From: Blautia sp. | Lineage (GTDB): Bacteria > Bacillota > Clostridia > Lachnospirales > Lachnospiraceae | Direction: 5' to 3' | DNA length: 49,964 bases | Assembly: GCA_017475035.1 (NCBI GenBank) | Contig: JAFVGK010000199.1 | Coordinates: 1-49,964, forward strand | Shown here: positions 32,996 to 42,328 of the stretch, one piece after another | Layout of the letters: each line of letters starts with the position of its first letter | Numbering within the stretch: position 1 is the first letter of the stretch | Program-made: the position numbers and the translations under genes | The notes under the pieces: generated by a model | Database searches by the model: none | What the model saw: the letters and a program-made list of their open reading frames with translations, nothing else | What the model was told of the DNA's origin: nothing

Positions 32996-34858
32996 ATGAG
33001 TGTCATACGAAATAAAAAAATCACTTCCTTTGGAAAAATAATGACGATCGGGAAAATCCTGACGATGTCCCATCCTTTGTATCGCCTGTTTTTGTCATGG
33101 GTGTCGGTGAGCCTGTTCGTTTTTCATCAGACGAAAAAAACATTTACTGATTTCAGCTTTTATCAGGATCTTCCCTTTGGGAGGATCCTTCTTGCCATTA
33201 TAGGAGTCTGGCTGCTGTCAGGGTTTATACGGAGCGTCAATGTATTGACGATATTGACGGTATCGGCTTCCGCCTTTTACTGTATGATGGCTGTGACACA
33301 GGAAAAAACAGACTTTTTTGCGATCGGCTGTGCAATCTTCCTCTTTTTTGTTGTCTGGTTCAGTCCTCTGTGCGAGCTGAACCTTCGCCTTGGAAGAAAA
33401 AGCCTGATAGCTGTAACGGGAGTGCTGATCGGCGTATACGTCTTCTGGGTGGGGGGCGTATGCTGCCTGTCTTATCTGCACCATAATACGCCGAATTTTG
33501 ATTTCGGGATTTTTGCCCAGATGTTTTACTATATGAAAAAGACCGGCCTTCCTTTGACCACCTGTGAGAGGGATGAATTGTTGTCTCATTTTGCCGTTCA
33601 TATGTCGCCGATCTTTTATCTGCTGCTGCCGGTATATTATGTATTTTCAACTCCGCTGACGCTGCAGATCGCTCAGGCGGCATTGGTTGCCAGCGGCGTC
33701 ATTCCCCTGGTTATGCTGGGGAGAAAACATGGATTGTCGAATACAGCCTGTGCTGTCTTTGCGGCTGTATATACCTGCTTTCCCGCTTTTGTGGGAGGCT
33801 GCTTTTACTATTTTCATGAGAATAATTTTCTTCCGCCCTTGATCCTTTGGATGATTTTCGCTTTTGAAAGCAGAAAAAAGCTGCCGATGGTTCTTTCTGC
33901 CGTATTGGTGCTGATGGTGAAAGAGGACGCCGCAGTATATGCGGCGATTGTGTGTCTGTATTTTCTGGCCGGAGACTTAACAGGAAAACACCCGGAGGCT
34001 GAAAACAATAATTCTGCTGTTTCTGCGTCCGGGTTTCGAATCCTCAGATTCGTGAGAAGGCTGTTTACGGATATCCGGCTATGGCTTCTGGCAGGCAGCA
34101 TCCTTTATTTTATCCTTGTGGTGACATGGCTGTCACGGTATGGGGACGGGGCCATGACAGGACGGTACAGTAATTATATCTATGACAAAAGCGGAAGCCT
34201 TCTGGTGATGTTCAAGGCGATTGTGCAAAATCCGGTTTACCTGATTTCCCAGTGCTTCACAGATGAGAAGCTGTTAAGCAGCTTTCTGGTTTTTGCTCCT
34301 TTGGGTTTCCTGCCGTTTATGATGAGGGATTTCACTCAGCTTATTCTGCTGATCCCGTATGTTTTATTTAATCTGATGAGCAATTATTACTACCAGCATA
34401 TGCTCGGATATCAGTATTATTATGGAAGTGGTGTGTTCCTGTTTTATCTGGCAATCCTGAATTATGCAAGGCTGGACGGAAAAAAAGTCCGGCGGGCTGC
34501 TCTTCTGGCGGCTCTTTGTGCCGGGGCAGTCATAACGGTCAGTAAGAACCAATGGAAGCTTCTGGGGTATTATCCGGGATACAAAAAACATACCCGGGAA
34601 CGTGAAGCTGTCAGCCAGGTTCTTTCACACATACCTGAGGACGCCGTTGTAGTATGCACGACCTTCTTTTTGCCTGAGCTGTCCGGGAGAGATGAGATTT
34701 ATGAACTCTATTATACGGAACATGAGGGAGATTATGTCGCGATTGATACCCGGGCGGGCGGGGGAAAGAATTACATGGAACAGTTTCAGAATGACGAGCG
34801 GTATGAACTGTATTATGCCATCGATAATGCCGCAGCCGTATTTCGTAAAAAAGAGTGA
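32996..34858 (+). CDS. DUF2079-family polytopic membrane protein
   Basis: A protein of about 620 residues with some 12-14 membrane segments. The family segment NFDFGIFAQMFYYM with LTTCERDELLSHFAVHMSPI matches DUF2079, a family thought to be GT-C-like membrane glycosyltransferases. The hydrophilic C-terminal part includes VVCTTFFLPELSGR. The start is uncertain: 32996 is the first ATG outside the repeat, but its ribosome site is weak, and 33041 is an alternative. The 31 residues before 32996 would be encoded by the repeat and are not believed. It lies in the envelope glycan neighbourhood. Confidence 0.8.
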   Translation: MSVIRNKKITSFGKIMTIGKILTMSHPLYRLFLSWVSVSLFVFHQTKKTFTDFSFYQDLPFGRILLAIIGVWLLSGFIRSVNVLTILTVSASAFYCMMAVTQEKTDFFAIGCAIFLFFVVWFSPLCELNLRLGRKSLIAVTGVLIGVYVFWVGGVCCLSYLHHNTPNFDFGIFAQMFYYMKKTGLPLTTCERDELLSHFAVHMSPIFYLLLPVYYVFSTPLTLQIAQAALVASGVIPLVMLGRKHGLSNTACAVFAAVYTCFPAFVGGCFYYFHENNFLPPLILWMIFAFESRKKLPMVLSAVLVLMVKEDAAVYAAIVCLYFLAGDLTGKHPEAENNNSAVSASGFRILRFVRRLFTDIRLWLLAGSILYFILVVTWLSRYGDGAMTGRYSNYIYDKSGSLLVMFKAIVQNPVYLISQCFTDEKLLSSFLVFAPLGFLPFMMRDFTQLILLIPYVLFNLMSNYYYQHMLGYQYYYGSGVFLFYLAILNYARLDGKKVRRAALLAALCAGAVITVSKNQWKLLGYYPGYKKHTREREAVSQVLSHIPEDAVVVCTTFFLPELSGRDEIYELYYTEHEGDYVAIDTRAGGGKNYMEQFQNDERYELYYAIDNAAAVFRKKE

Positions 34859-34992
34859 ATCTTTTCTTTTTATTTTCTATCTGGTATGCTATACTGATTT
34901 ACCGTTTCAGGAGTTTTCTTCCATTTATTCACAGCAGTTCTCGAAGGACTGCCGTGGATCCTACATTCGCATTCTTGTGAGGTGCGTAACCG

Positions 34993-36834
34993 ATGAGTGA
35001 ATTTCGCAGCATTAGCAGAAGCCTGACAATGAATATCCGTACACTTTTGCATTTTGAAGGGATTTTTAAACTTTTGACGGTGGTTCTGGCTGTTCCGATT
35101 TATACAGGTTTCTTCCGCCTGACCATGTGGCTTTCCGGCTACCATTATCTGACTGCGGAAAACCTGCTCCGCTTTATGATTCATCCTGCTTTTATTATCT
35201 GCTTCAGCCTGGTGCTGGTGCTGGCTGTGCTTTATACGATGCTTGACATGGGTGCCGTGATTTATAATCTGCATAAATCCTTTGTCGGCGAGAGGACAGA
35301 CGTCTTTCATACCTTTTTGTATACGGTACGGGAGATGGGAACAGCATTAAGAACCCGGAAAAAGAGACTGGTGCTGGCGTCTGTTTTTTTGATTCTGCCC
35401 ATTTTCGGGATCGGCTTTCTGCCGGCTGTTACCGGAAATCTGCTGGTCAGGGATTTCCTGATAAAGCGGATTGGCAGGCACTGGTATTTTCTTGTGCTTT
35501 TTATTCTTCTTTATTTTTTGGATGTGGTGTTTTTCTTTCATCAGATGTATACCTATCAGATTATGATACTGGAGGACAGCGATTTTCATGAGGCTCTCCG
35601 AAGGAGCATTCGTCTGGGAAAAGGCCGCAGGATCTGGGATGCTGTTATTTATATGGGGGTTTTGCTGCTTTGTTATGCAGCCTATGCTGTGCTGATCGGT
35701 CTGGCTATGCTGATCGCCATGGCGCTGGAGCATATTCTGCGTCCGACTTCTCTGGTCAACCCCATTTCTACCTCCCTGATGCTTTCCATCACGACAGTAG
35801 GCATGATCCTGTTTGCGTCCTGGACCGCTCCGATGAGCTGCGGCTGTATTTCGAGCCTGTATTATTTTCATAAGAAGGAAAAGCAGGCGGAAATTCCGGG
35901 AAGGGCATGTGTGGAATGCCGTGCGAATATACCGTTTTTACGACGGCACATGACTTTGGTAAAGTTTATGGAGCTTTTGTTCTTTGGGGTTTCGCTTGCC
36001 ATTTGTGGTATTTATCTGTTCCAGGTGTATACGGTACGCATGAATCCCAGGATTGAATACCTCCATCAGCTGGAGGTCACAGCTCACAGGGGCGCGTCGA
36101 AATTCTATCCGGAAAATACGATGTCTGCCTTTGTGGGAGCTTTAGAGCTGGGGGCAGACTGGATTGAGCTGGACATCCATTTAAGTAAAGACGGCCGGAT
36201 CTATGTGATGCATGATGCAAGTCTGCACAGAACCTGCGGCGTCCGGGAACGGGGATGGAATCTTTCCTGGGAAGAGCTGGCTAAGCTGGATGCAGGAAGG
36301 TGGTTTTCCAGGGAATTTAAGGGGGAGCCGATTCCGCTTCTGGCAGACGTGATTGATTTCGCGAAAGAGAATAAAATCCGATTGAATATAGAGCTGAAGC
36401 CGTCCAAACAGGAGAAGGGATTGGAAGAGACACTCGTGAATCTGCTTGTGGAGAAGGAATTTATCCCGGAGTGTGTCGTGACCTCCCAAAGCTACCACTC
36501 CATCAATAAGGTAAAGCGATTGCGCGAGGATATCAAGACGGTTTACGTAATGGGTTATGCTTACGGCAATCTGCCGAAGCTTGCTTCAGCGGATGCATTC
36601 AGTATCAATATGAGCAGTGTCAGCCGTACTCTTGTCAGGAGAGTGCATAATGCAGGCAAGGAAATATATGTCTGGACGGTGAATAAAAGGTACAATATTG
36701 AAGATATGATTGCAATGAATGTGGATAACATCATCACGGATGACGTGAGCCTGGCAAAAAAGATCGTCGGAGAAACCAGAACCAGCAATGCGCTGCATGA
36801 ATATGTGAGATGGCTGCATAAGTGGTTCCGATGA
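34993..36834 (+). CDS. Membrane glycerophosphodiester phosphodiesterase
   Basis: A 613-residue protein. Residues 1-350 form a membrane domain with about eight hydrophobic segments (GPDPase_memb type). Residues about 360-600 form the GDPD TIM-barrel catalytic domain: AHRGASKFYPENT with the catalytic His and Arg-Gly, WIELDIHLSKDG with metal ligands Glu and Asp, and YVMHDASLHRTC with the second catalytic His. It cleaves glycerophosphodiesters to glycerol 3-phosphate and an alcohol, outside the cell if topology follows the family. This could recycle lipid headgroups or lipoteichoic acid fragments. The ribosome site is GAGGTG. Confidence 0.92.
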   Translation: MSEFRSISRSLTMNIRTLLHFEGIFKLLTVVLAVPIYTGFFRLTMWLSGYHYLTAENLLRFMIHPAFIICFSLVLVLAVLYTMLDMGAVIYNLHKSFVGERTDVFHTFLYTVREMGTALRTRKKRLVLASVFLILPIFGIGFLPAVTGNLLVRDFLIKRIGRHWYFLVLFILLYFLDVVFFFHQMYTYQIMILEDSDFHEALRRSIRLGKGRRIWDAVIYMGVLLLCYAAYAVLIGLAMLIAMALEHILRPTSLVNPISTSLMLSITTVGMILFASWTAPMSCGCISSLYYFHKKEKQAEIPGRACVECRANIPFLRRHMTLVKFMELLFFGVSLAICGIYLFQVYTVRMNPRIEYLHQLEVTAHRGASKFYPENTMSAFVGALELGADWIELDIHLSKDGRIYVMHDASLHRTCGVRERGWNLSWEELAKLDAGRWFSREFKGEPIPLLADVIDFAKENKIRLNIELKPSKQEKGLEETLVNLLVEKEFIPECVVTSQSYHSINKVKRLREDIKTVYVMGYAYGNLPKLASADAFSINMSSVSRTLVRRVHNAGKEIYVWTVNKRYNIEDMIAMNVDNIITDDVSLAKKIVGETRTSNALHEYVRWLHKWFR

Positions 36835-36878
36835 ATACATAGAAACGAAATGTGGAGGGCTCTTTCAAGAGAGAAAAA

Positions 36879-37538
36879 ATGATCAAAGCGTGTATTTTTG
36901 ATTTGGACGGCACGTTGCTGTATACATTGGATTCCATGGCGAAACCGGGAAATGAAGTTTTGAAAGCACTGGGGCTTCATACCCTGCCGGTGGAAAATTA
37001 CCGCTATTATTGCGGAGACGGGGCCAGAAAACTGACGGAACGGATTCTGTATGATGCGGGAGATAAAGAGCTTGCGCATTTCGAAGAGGCTTATCCGATG
37101 TACCGGCAGAGCTTTGTCGCAGATCCTTTATATGGGGTCAGGAAATATCCGGGTATGGATGAAGTCCTGAAAGCAATGAAGGAGCAAGGGCTCTTTCTGG
37201 CAGTGTGCTCGAATAAACCTGATGAGGCAGCCGTTCAGGTGATTGAACAGATGTATCCGGGGGTGTTTGACGTGGTTATCGGCCAGAAGGACGGCAGAAA
37301 GAGAAAGCCTTCTCCGGACATGCCTCTGGCCGCGGCGCAGAGCTTTGGGGTTTCCCCTGAGGAATGTATGTATGTCGGAGATTCCGGGACGGATATGCTG
37401 ACAGGAAAAGCAGCGGGGATGTTCACCGTGGGTGTGCTGTGGGGATATCGGGATCTTGAGGAACTGGAGGAAAACGGCGCGGATAACGCGGTCTTTGCCC
37501 CGGAGGACTTGCTGGGATTATTGCAGGATTGTCCTTGA
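36879..37538 (+). CDS. HAD-family phosphatase (phosphoglycolate phosphatase-like)
   Basis: A 219-residue HAD hydrolase. Motif I is FDLDGTLLYT near residues 7-16 with nucleophile Asp8 and Asp10. Motif II is VCSNK, motif III includes the lysine in GRKRKPSPD, and motif IV is YVGDSGTDM. The cap domain is the C1 alpha-helical type, as in Gph. The start at 36879 follows AAGAGAG; a GTG at 36852 in the same frame would add nine residues. It starts 45 bases after the phosphodiesterase gene. The exact substrate cannot be told. Confidence 0.88.
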   Translation: MIKACIFDLDGTLLYTLDSMAKPGNEVLKALGLHTLPVENYRYYCGDGARKLTERILYDAGDKELAHFEEAYPMYRQSFVADPLYGVRKYPGMDEVLKAMKEQGLFLAVCSNKPDEAAVQVIEQMYPGVFDVVIGQKDGRKRKPSPDMPLAAAQSFGVSPEECMYVGDSGTDMLTGKAAGMFTVGVLWGYRDLEELEENGADNAVFAPEDLLGLLQDCP

Positions 37539-37544
37539 AGGAAA

Positions 37545-37617
37545 CTGATTTTGTTCTCGGCAGCCCGGCTGCCCAAACAGCAAAACAATATCTGAAGACA
37601 GTGAGTCAACGTACAGT
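37545..37617 (+). repeat. Dispersed repeat family R1, copy lacking the Shine-Dalgarno part
   Basis: CTGATTTTG, a GGCAGC/GCTGCC hairpin with a CCG loop (37559-37573), then AGCAGC-like and GACAGTGAGTCAACGTAC. It matches the 5' part of 38371-38470. Confidence 0.75.
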
Positions 37618-37627
37618 ATGCGCACGG

Positions 37628-37677
37628 ATTTACTGCGGAATCATGCCGCCTGCAGCGGCGTAAATTCGGCGCAGTAA
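37628..37677 (+). promoter_or_regulatory. Nested hairpin upstream of queH
   Basis: Outer arms TTTACTGCG (37628-37636) and CGCAGTAAA (37669-37677) enclose an inner GCCGC/GCGGC hairpin (37644-37658). No T run follows directly, so it is not an obvious terminator. It could be an RNA element or another dispersed repeat. It does not look like a preQ1 riboswitch. Confidence 0.45.
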
Positions 37678-37740
37678 ACAAATCAGAACGCAGGTATTTT
37701 ATTCGTTTACTATACAATCTTCATTATGGGGGAGGGCGGA

Positions 37741-38364
37741 ATGGCAAATCAGCGAAATTATGCCAGAGAGCTTTCGGCGCTGATCGAAGAATCTGAAAAA
37801 GCAGGCCGTGTGCCGAGGCTTTTGCTGCATGCCTGCTGTGCGCCGTGCAGCAGCTATTGTCTGGAGTATCTTGCGCGGTACTTTTCTGTCACGGTTTTAT
37901 ATTACAATCCCAATATTTCACCTCAGGAAGAATATGAAAAGCGTGCCGCAGAACTGAAACGTCTGATCGGGGAAATGCCCTTGCCGCATCCGGTGACATT
38001 CGTTGAAGGAAAATACGAACCGGAGCGGTTTTACGAGATGGCGAAGGGTCTGGAGACTATCCCGGAAGGCGGCGAGAGGTGCTTTCGGTGTTACCGGCTT
38101 CGGATGGAGGAGGCGGCGCGGCTTGCCCGTGAGGGAGGCTATGATTACTTTACGACGACCTTAAGCATCAGTCCGCTGAAAAACGCCGGTAAGATCAATG
38201 AGATCGGGGAAGAGCTGGCCGAAATATATGAGGTGAAACATCTGCCTTCGGATTTCAAAAAGAAAAACGGTTATAAACGTTCTATAGAATTATCACGGGA
38301 GTATGGGCTTTACCGACAGGATTTTTGCGGATGCGTATATTCCCGGAAAAGAGAAACAGCTTAG
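37741..38364 (+). CDS. Epoxyqueuosine reductase QueH
   Basis: A 207-residue QueH-family enzyme that performs the last step of queuosine biosynthesis in tRNA, reducing epoxyqueuosine. Iron-sulfur and metal ligand cysteines are seen in HACCAPCSSYC (residues 30-40), RCFRCYRLRMEEAA and QDFCGCVYS. The ATG at 37741 follows GGGGGAGGGCGGA; an in-frame start 15 bases upstream overlaps the ribosome site. It is followed closely by an R1 repeat that leads into argH. Confidence 0.93.
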   Translation: MANQRNYARELSALIEESEKAGRVPRLLLHACCAPCSSYCLEYLARYFSVTVLYYNPNISPQEEYEKRAAELKRLIGEMPLPHPVTFVEGKYEPERFYEMAKGLETIPEGGERCFRCYRLRMEEAARLAREGGYDYFTTTLSISPLKNAGKINEIGEELAEIYEVKHLPSDFKKKNGYKRSIELSREYGLYRQDFCGCVYSRKRETA

Positions 38365-38370
38365 AGGAGG

Positions 38371-38470
38371 CTGATTCTGCCTTAGGCAGCCCAGCTGCCG
38401 GAGCAGCAGAACCGCTATCCGAAGACATTGAGTCAACGTACTACAATACAAAACTTCGTTTCGGGAGGAG
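38371..38470 (+). repeat. Dispersed repeat family R1, copy leading into argH
   Basis: A GGCAGC/GCTGCC hairpin (38385-38399), GACATTGAGTCAACGTAC, then ACTTCGTTTCGGGAGGAGG, which is the ribosome site of argH. Its 5' part matches 37545-37617 and its 3' part matches 15207-15293 and 43583-43670. Confidence 0.85.
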
Positions 38471-38476
38471 GAAAAA

Positions 38477-39868
38477 ATGGCACAATTATGGGGAGGCCGT
38501 TTCACAGGCAAAACGGATGAGATGGTGTATCAGTTTAATGCTTCGATCGGCTTTGATCAACGGCTGCTGCCTCAGGATATCAGGGGGAGCAAGGCGCATG
38601 CCAGGATGCTGGCGAAACAGGGCATCATTCAGGAAGAGGAAGCTGCCCGGCTGATAGAAGGCTTAGACCGTATCCTGGCGGACGTTGAAGCGGGTACACT
38701 TCCCATTACAACGGAATATGAAGATGTACACAGTTTTGTGGAAGCAAATCTGATCGACCGGATCGGTGAAGTCGGGAAAAAGCTGCACACAGGCCGCAGC
38801 AGAAATGATCAGGTTGCGCTGGACATGAAGCTGTATGTGCGGGATGAGGTGGACGCCATCATTCTGGAGCTGCAGCAGATGAGGGAACAGCTCCATGCTA
38901 TGATGAAAGAACATCTTGATACCTATATGCCCGGGTTTACCCACCTGCAAAAGGCGCAGCCTGTAACTCTTGCCCATCATCTCGGCGCGTATTTCGAGAT
39001 GTTTTCCAGGGACAGGGAAAACCTGTGCTTTGCCAGGAGCATGATGAATACGTGCCCGTTAGGAGCCGGTGCGCTGGCCGGCACCACATATCCGCTTGAC
39101 AGAGCGGCCACAGCTGAAGAACTGGGCTTTGACGGTCCGACGAGAAACAGCATGGATTCCGTTTCGGACAGGGATTATCTTATTCTGACCTTAAGTTCCC
39201 TTTCCATGATTATGATGCACTTAAGCCGGTTCTCGGAAGAGGTCATCCTTTGGAATTCCAATGAATATCAGTTCGTGGAAATCGATGATGCCTACAGTAC
39301 GGGCAGCAGCATTATGCCTCAAAAGAAAAATCCCGATGTGGCAGAGCTGGTACGCGGGAAGACCGGACGTGTTTATGGCGCGCTGATGAGCCTGCTGACA
39401 ACCATGAAGGGAATTCCGCTGGCCTATGATAAGGATATGCAGGAGGATAAGGAGGTCACCTTTGACGCCCTGGATACCGTAAAGATTTGTCTGACCCTGT
39501 TTCGCGGCATGCTCTCAACAATGAAATTCCGAAAAGACCGGATGAGACAGAGCGCGAAAAACGGCTTCACAAATGCCACGGATGTGGCGGATTATCTTGT
39601 GGGCAAGGGAGTTCCGTTCCGTGACGCCCACGGGATTACCGGCAGGCTGGTACTTGCCTGTATTGAAAAAGGCATTGCCTTGGATGATCTTTCGCTTGAA
39701 GAGTATCAGGCCTTCTGCCCGCTCATTGAGGAAGATATTTATGAAGCCATCAGTATGGAGAACTGTGTTGCAAGACGGACGACCTATGGAGCGCCCGGAC
39801 CGGAAATGATGAAGAAAATCATTGAAATCAACGAGGGTGAACTGGCGCGTACGAGGGGGGAAGCCTGA
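38477..39868 (+). CDS. Argininosuccinate lyase
   Basis: A 463-residue argininosuccinate lyase, which splits argininosuccinate into arginine and fumarate in the last step of arginine synthesis. Superfamily signature GSSIMPQKKNPD lies near residue 277, with HTGRSRNDQVALD near 105 and the TPGFTHLQ-like segment MPGFTHLQKAQP near 156. Length is standard. The ribosome site, GGGAGGAGG, comes from an R1 repeat. The stop overlaps the maf start by one base. No argG is in the window. Confidence 0.97.
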   Translation: MAQLWGGRFTGKTDEMVYQFNASIGFDQRLLPQDIRGSKAHARMLAKQGIIQEEEAARLIEGLDRILADVEAGTLPITTEYEDVHSFVEANLIDRIGEVGKKLHTGRSRNDQVALDMKLYVRDEVDAIILELQQMREQLHAMMKEHLDTYMPGFTHLQKAQPVTLAHHLGAYFEMFSRDRENLCFARSMMNTCPLGAGALAGTTYPLDRAATAEELGFDGPTRNSMDSVSDRDYLILTLSSLSMIMMHLSRFSEEVILWNSNEYQFVEIDDAYSTGSSIMPQKKNPDVAELVRGKTGRVYGALMSLLTTMKGIPLAYDKDMQEDKEVTFDALDTVKICLTLFRGMLSTMKFRKDRMRQSAKNGFTNATDVADYLVGKGVPFRDAHGITGRLVLACIEKGIALDDLSLEEYQAFCPLIEEDIYEAISMENCVARRTTYGAPGPEMMKKIIEINEGELARTRGEA

Positions 39869-40482
39869 TGACAAAGATTATACTGGCTTCCGCTTCTCCC
39901 AGACGCAGGGAATTACTGGAGCAGGCTGAGGTTTCTTTTTCCGTCAGACCATCTGATTACGAAGAAGAAATGACGGGACATGATCCCGCAGGTCTGGTAA
40001 GACGGTTATCAAAGGGGAAGGCGCGACAGGTATTGGAGACGGCATTGGCGTCAGACGACTTTTTTTCTCCGGAAGAAGACGGGCTTGTAATCGGAGCGGA
40101 TACGATTGTGGTGTATCAGGGAGAGATCCTTGGCAAACCCCATGATGCCGGGGACGCCGTCCGGACGCTGGAGAAACTTCAGGGACAGACCCATCAGGTC
40201 TATACAGGCGTAACCTTCCTTTATAAAAGGGCAGGCGAGACAGAGTGGGAAACACATTCTTTTTCTGAGCATACGGATGTAACCTTCTATCCCGTGAGCG
40301 AAGAAGAAATCCTCCGTTACGTTAACTCCGGCGAGCCCATGGATAAAGCCGGCAGCTACGCCGTACAGGGAAAATGGGCGGTTCATGTGAAAGGGATTGC
40401 CGGAGAATACGCGAATGTGGTAGGCCTGCCGGTAGGAAGGCTGTTTTACGAAGCAAAACAACTGGGAATCCGGCTGAGATGA
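39868..40482 (+). CDS. Maf/YceF-family nucleotide pyrophosphatase
   Basis: A 204-residue Maf-family pyrophosphatase that hydrolyses non-canonical or modified nucleoside triphosphates. Family motifs are ASASPRRRELL at residues 6-16, SKGKA and GADTIVVYQGEILGKP, with KAGSYAVQG in the C-terminal half. Length is typical. It is translationally coupled to argH by a one-base overlap (TGATG). Confidence 0.93.
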   Translation: MTKIILASASPRRRELLEQAEVSFSVRPSDYEEEMTGHDPAGLVRRLSKGKARQVLETALASDDFFSPEEDGLVIGADTIVVYQGEILGKPHDAGDAVRTLEKLQGQTHQVYTGVTFLYKRAGETEWETHSFSEHTDVTFYPVSEEEILRYVNSGEPMDKAGSYAVQGKWAVHVKGIAGEYANVVGLPVGRLFYEAKQLGIRLR

Positions 40483-40736
40483 GCTGATTTTTTTACTTGC
40501 TTATTTTTGTGTTCTGGTATAAAGTATCGTGTGGGCTTTTGAGTCGGGAGATCTTTCTTATATGGCAGGGGCAGTGTAATGTATTATTTCGCCTTCTGGC
40601 GAACGCCGCACCGCCGAAAGGCAGAGGCTGGACAAGCTGCCCTCTGCCCTGCTGATTTCTCCGATTTTCAGGATTCATGGGATCATAAATGGATCTGAAA
40701 GCCACTCATCCATACTATTTTAAGGAGGAAAAGAAG

Positions 40737-42140
40737 ATGAGCAATGAAACGCAAAACACTTCGGGACCAATCCTTGATACCAGAAGTCTGGGCATTCCCC
40801 GGATGCTTCTTCTGGGGCTGCAGCATCTGTTTGCCATGTTCGGCGCCACAGTCCTGGTTCCCATTCTGGTGAATACCTATTTTCATGGGGAGGGACTTTC
40901 CGTATCGGTAACCTTGTTTATGGCGGGAGTCGGAACTATTTTTTTCCATATCTGCACGAAGTTTAAGGTGCCGGCTTTTCTGGGATCTTCTTTCGCTTTT
41001 TTAGGAGGCTTTGCCGCGGTTGCAGAGTTAAAAACCGGTATTTTTGCCGATATGACATACGGAGAAAAGCTTCCATATGCCTGCGGCGGGATTGTGGTAG
41101 CCGGCTTGCTTTATCTGATCCTGGCATTCGTGATCAGGATTGTCGGCGTAAAGAAGGTCATGCGTTATCTGCCCCCTGTCGTAACCGGACCGATTATCAT
41201 CTGTATCGGCCTGTCCCTGGCGGGATCCGCCATCGGAAATGCACAGACGAACTGGCTTCTGGCATTTGTCGCTCTGGCAGTGATTATCATTTTTAACGTC
41301 TGGGGCAAAGGGATGTTCAAAATCATCCCGATTTTGATGGGCGTTGTGATTTCTTACAGCATTGCTTTTCTCATGCAGCTTGTCGGAATGACAAATCCGG
41401 ACGGCAGCGAGATCCTGAATTTCTCAGGTGTAGCCTCTTCAAGCATGGCAGGCCTTCCGGATTTCTTCTTATGTAAATTCAACCTGACTGCGATTCTGAT
41501 TATGGCGCCGATCGCCATCGCGACGATGATGGAACATATCGGTGATATCTCCGCAATTTCCGCTACGACCGGCCAGAATTTTCTTGAAAATCCGGGTCTC
41601 CACAGAACTCTGGTAGGCGACGGTCTTGCGACATCCTTATCGGCATTTTTCGGCGGACCTGCTAACACGACATATGGAGAGAATACCGGCGTGCTTGAGC
41701 TTTCCAAGGTATATGACCCAAAAGTAATCCGTATTGCGGCAGTATATGCCATTATTCTTTCCTTCGTACCAAAGTTTTCGGCAATCGTTACCTCGCTGCC
41801 TGCTTCGATCATCGGCGGGATCAGCTTCATGCTTTATGGTATGATTTCCGCGATCGGCGTACGGAACATGGTTGAAAATCATGTTGATCTGACCAAAAAC
41901 CGCAACCTGATCATTGCGGCTGTGATTTTGGTATGCGGTCTTGGCCTGACGGATGGCCTGGCCTTCGAGATCGGTTCTGTCAGCGTGAATCTGACCGGCC
42001 TGGCAGTCGCATCGATCGTGGGTATTTTGCTGAATGCCATCCTCCCCGGAAATGACTATGAGTTCGGCAAAAACATTAACGGTGATATCAACCGCGGCGT
42101 GGCGGTGAACCCGGTAATGAAAGAGAAAGAAAAAGAATAA
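40737..42140 (+). CDS. Uracil/xanthine permease (NCS2 family)
   Basis: A 467-residue nucleobase transporter with about 14 membrane segments. Family motifs are GLQHLFAMFGATVLVP near residue 27, GSSFAFLGGFAAV, the substrate-site glutamate region MEHIGDISAISATTG, and NTTYGENTGVLELSKVYDP, which is typical of UraA/PyrP uracil carriers. The ATG at 40737 follows AAGGAGG; the in-frame ATG 48 bases upstream has no ribosome site. The 250-base leader contains hairpins (for example around 40622-40650, GGCAGAGG with CCTCTGCC) but no recognisable purine riboswitch. Confidence 0.93.
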   Translation: MSNETQNTSGPILDTRSLGIPRMLLLGLQHLFAMFGATVLVPILVNTYFHGEGLSVSVTLFMAGVGTIFFHICTKFKVPAFLGSSFAFLGGFAAVAELKTGIFADMTYGEKLPYACGGIVVAGLLYLILAFVIRIVGVKKVMRYLPPVVTGPIIICIGLSLAGSAIGNAQTNWLLAFVALAVIIIFNVWGKGMFKIIPILMGVVISYSIAFLMQLVGMTNPDGSEILNFSGVASSSMAGLPDFFLCKFNLTAILIMAPIAIATMMEHIGDISAISATTGQNFLENPGLHRTLVGDGLATSLSAFFGGPANTTYGENTGVLELSKVYDPKVIRIAAVYAIILSFVPKFSAIVTSLPASIIGGISFMLYGMISAIGVRNMVENHVDLTKNRNLIIAAVILVCGLGLTDGLAFEIGSVSVNLTGLAVASIVGILLNAILPGNDYEFGKNINGDINRGVAVNPVMKEKEKE

Positions 42141-42171
42141 GAAGAAGCAGCAATTCATTGCGTTCACGGGT

Positions 42172-42232
42172 ATAGCCACAGGAATCGGGACAAGAGGAAG
42201 CATCTTTTGTTTCGGTTCTTGTGGCTATTTTG
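42172..42232 (+). terminator. Terminator behind the uracil permease gene
   Basis: An extended imperfect stem (about 42172-42197 with 42204-42228, outer arms ATAGCCACA and TGTGGCTAT perfect) followed by TTTT. Confidence 0.8.
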
Positions 42233-42281
42233 AATTGACAGCCTGAAGATTCAAAGGTAAAATAAACAGTATGAGAAGGAT

Positions 42282-42320
42282 ACATTGAGTCAATATACAA
42301 AACTTCGTTATGAAGGAGGA
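42282..42320 (+). repeat. Dispersed repeat family R1, 3' part only
   Basis: ACATTGAGTCAATATACAAAACTTCGTTATGAAGGAGG: only the 3' half of R1 is present, and it again provides the ribosome site of the next gene (42329). Confidence 0.75.
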
Positions 42321-42328
42321 GCGGCTCT

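Noticed and set aside
40483-40736. Purine or pyrimidine riboswitch before the uracil permease
   Set aside because: Hairpins are present, but the conserved purine-riboswitch core and the PyrR-binding loop sequence were not recognised.
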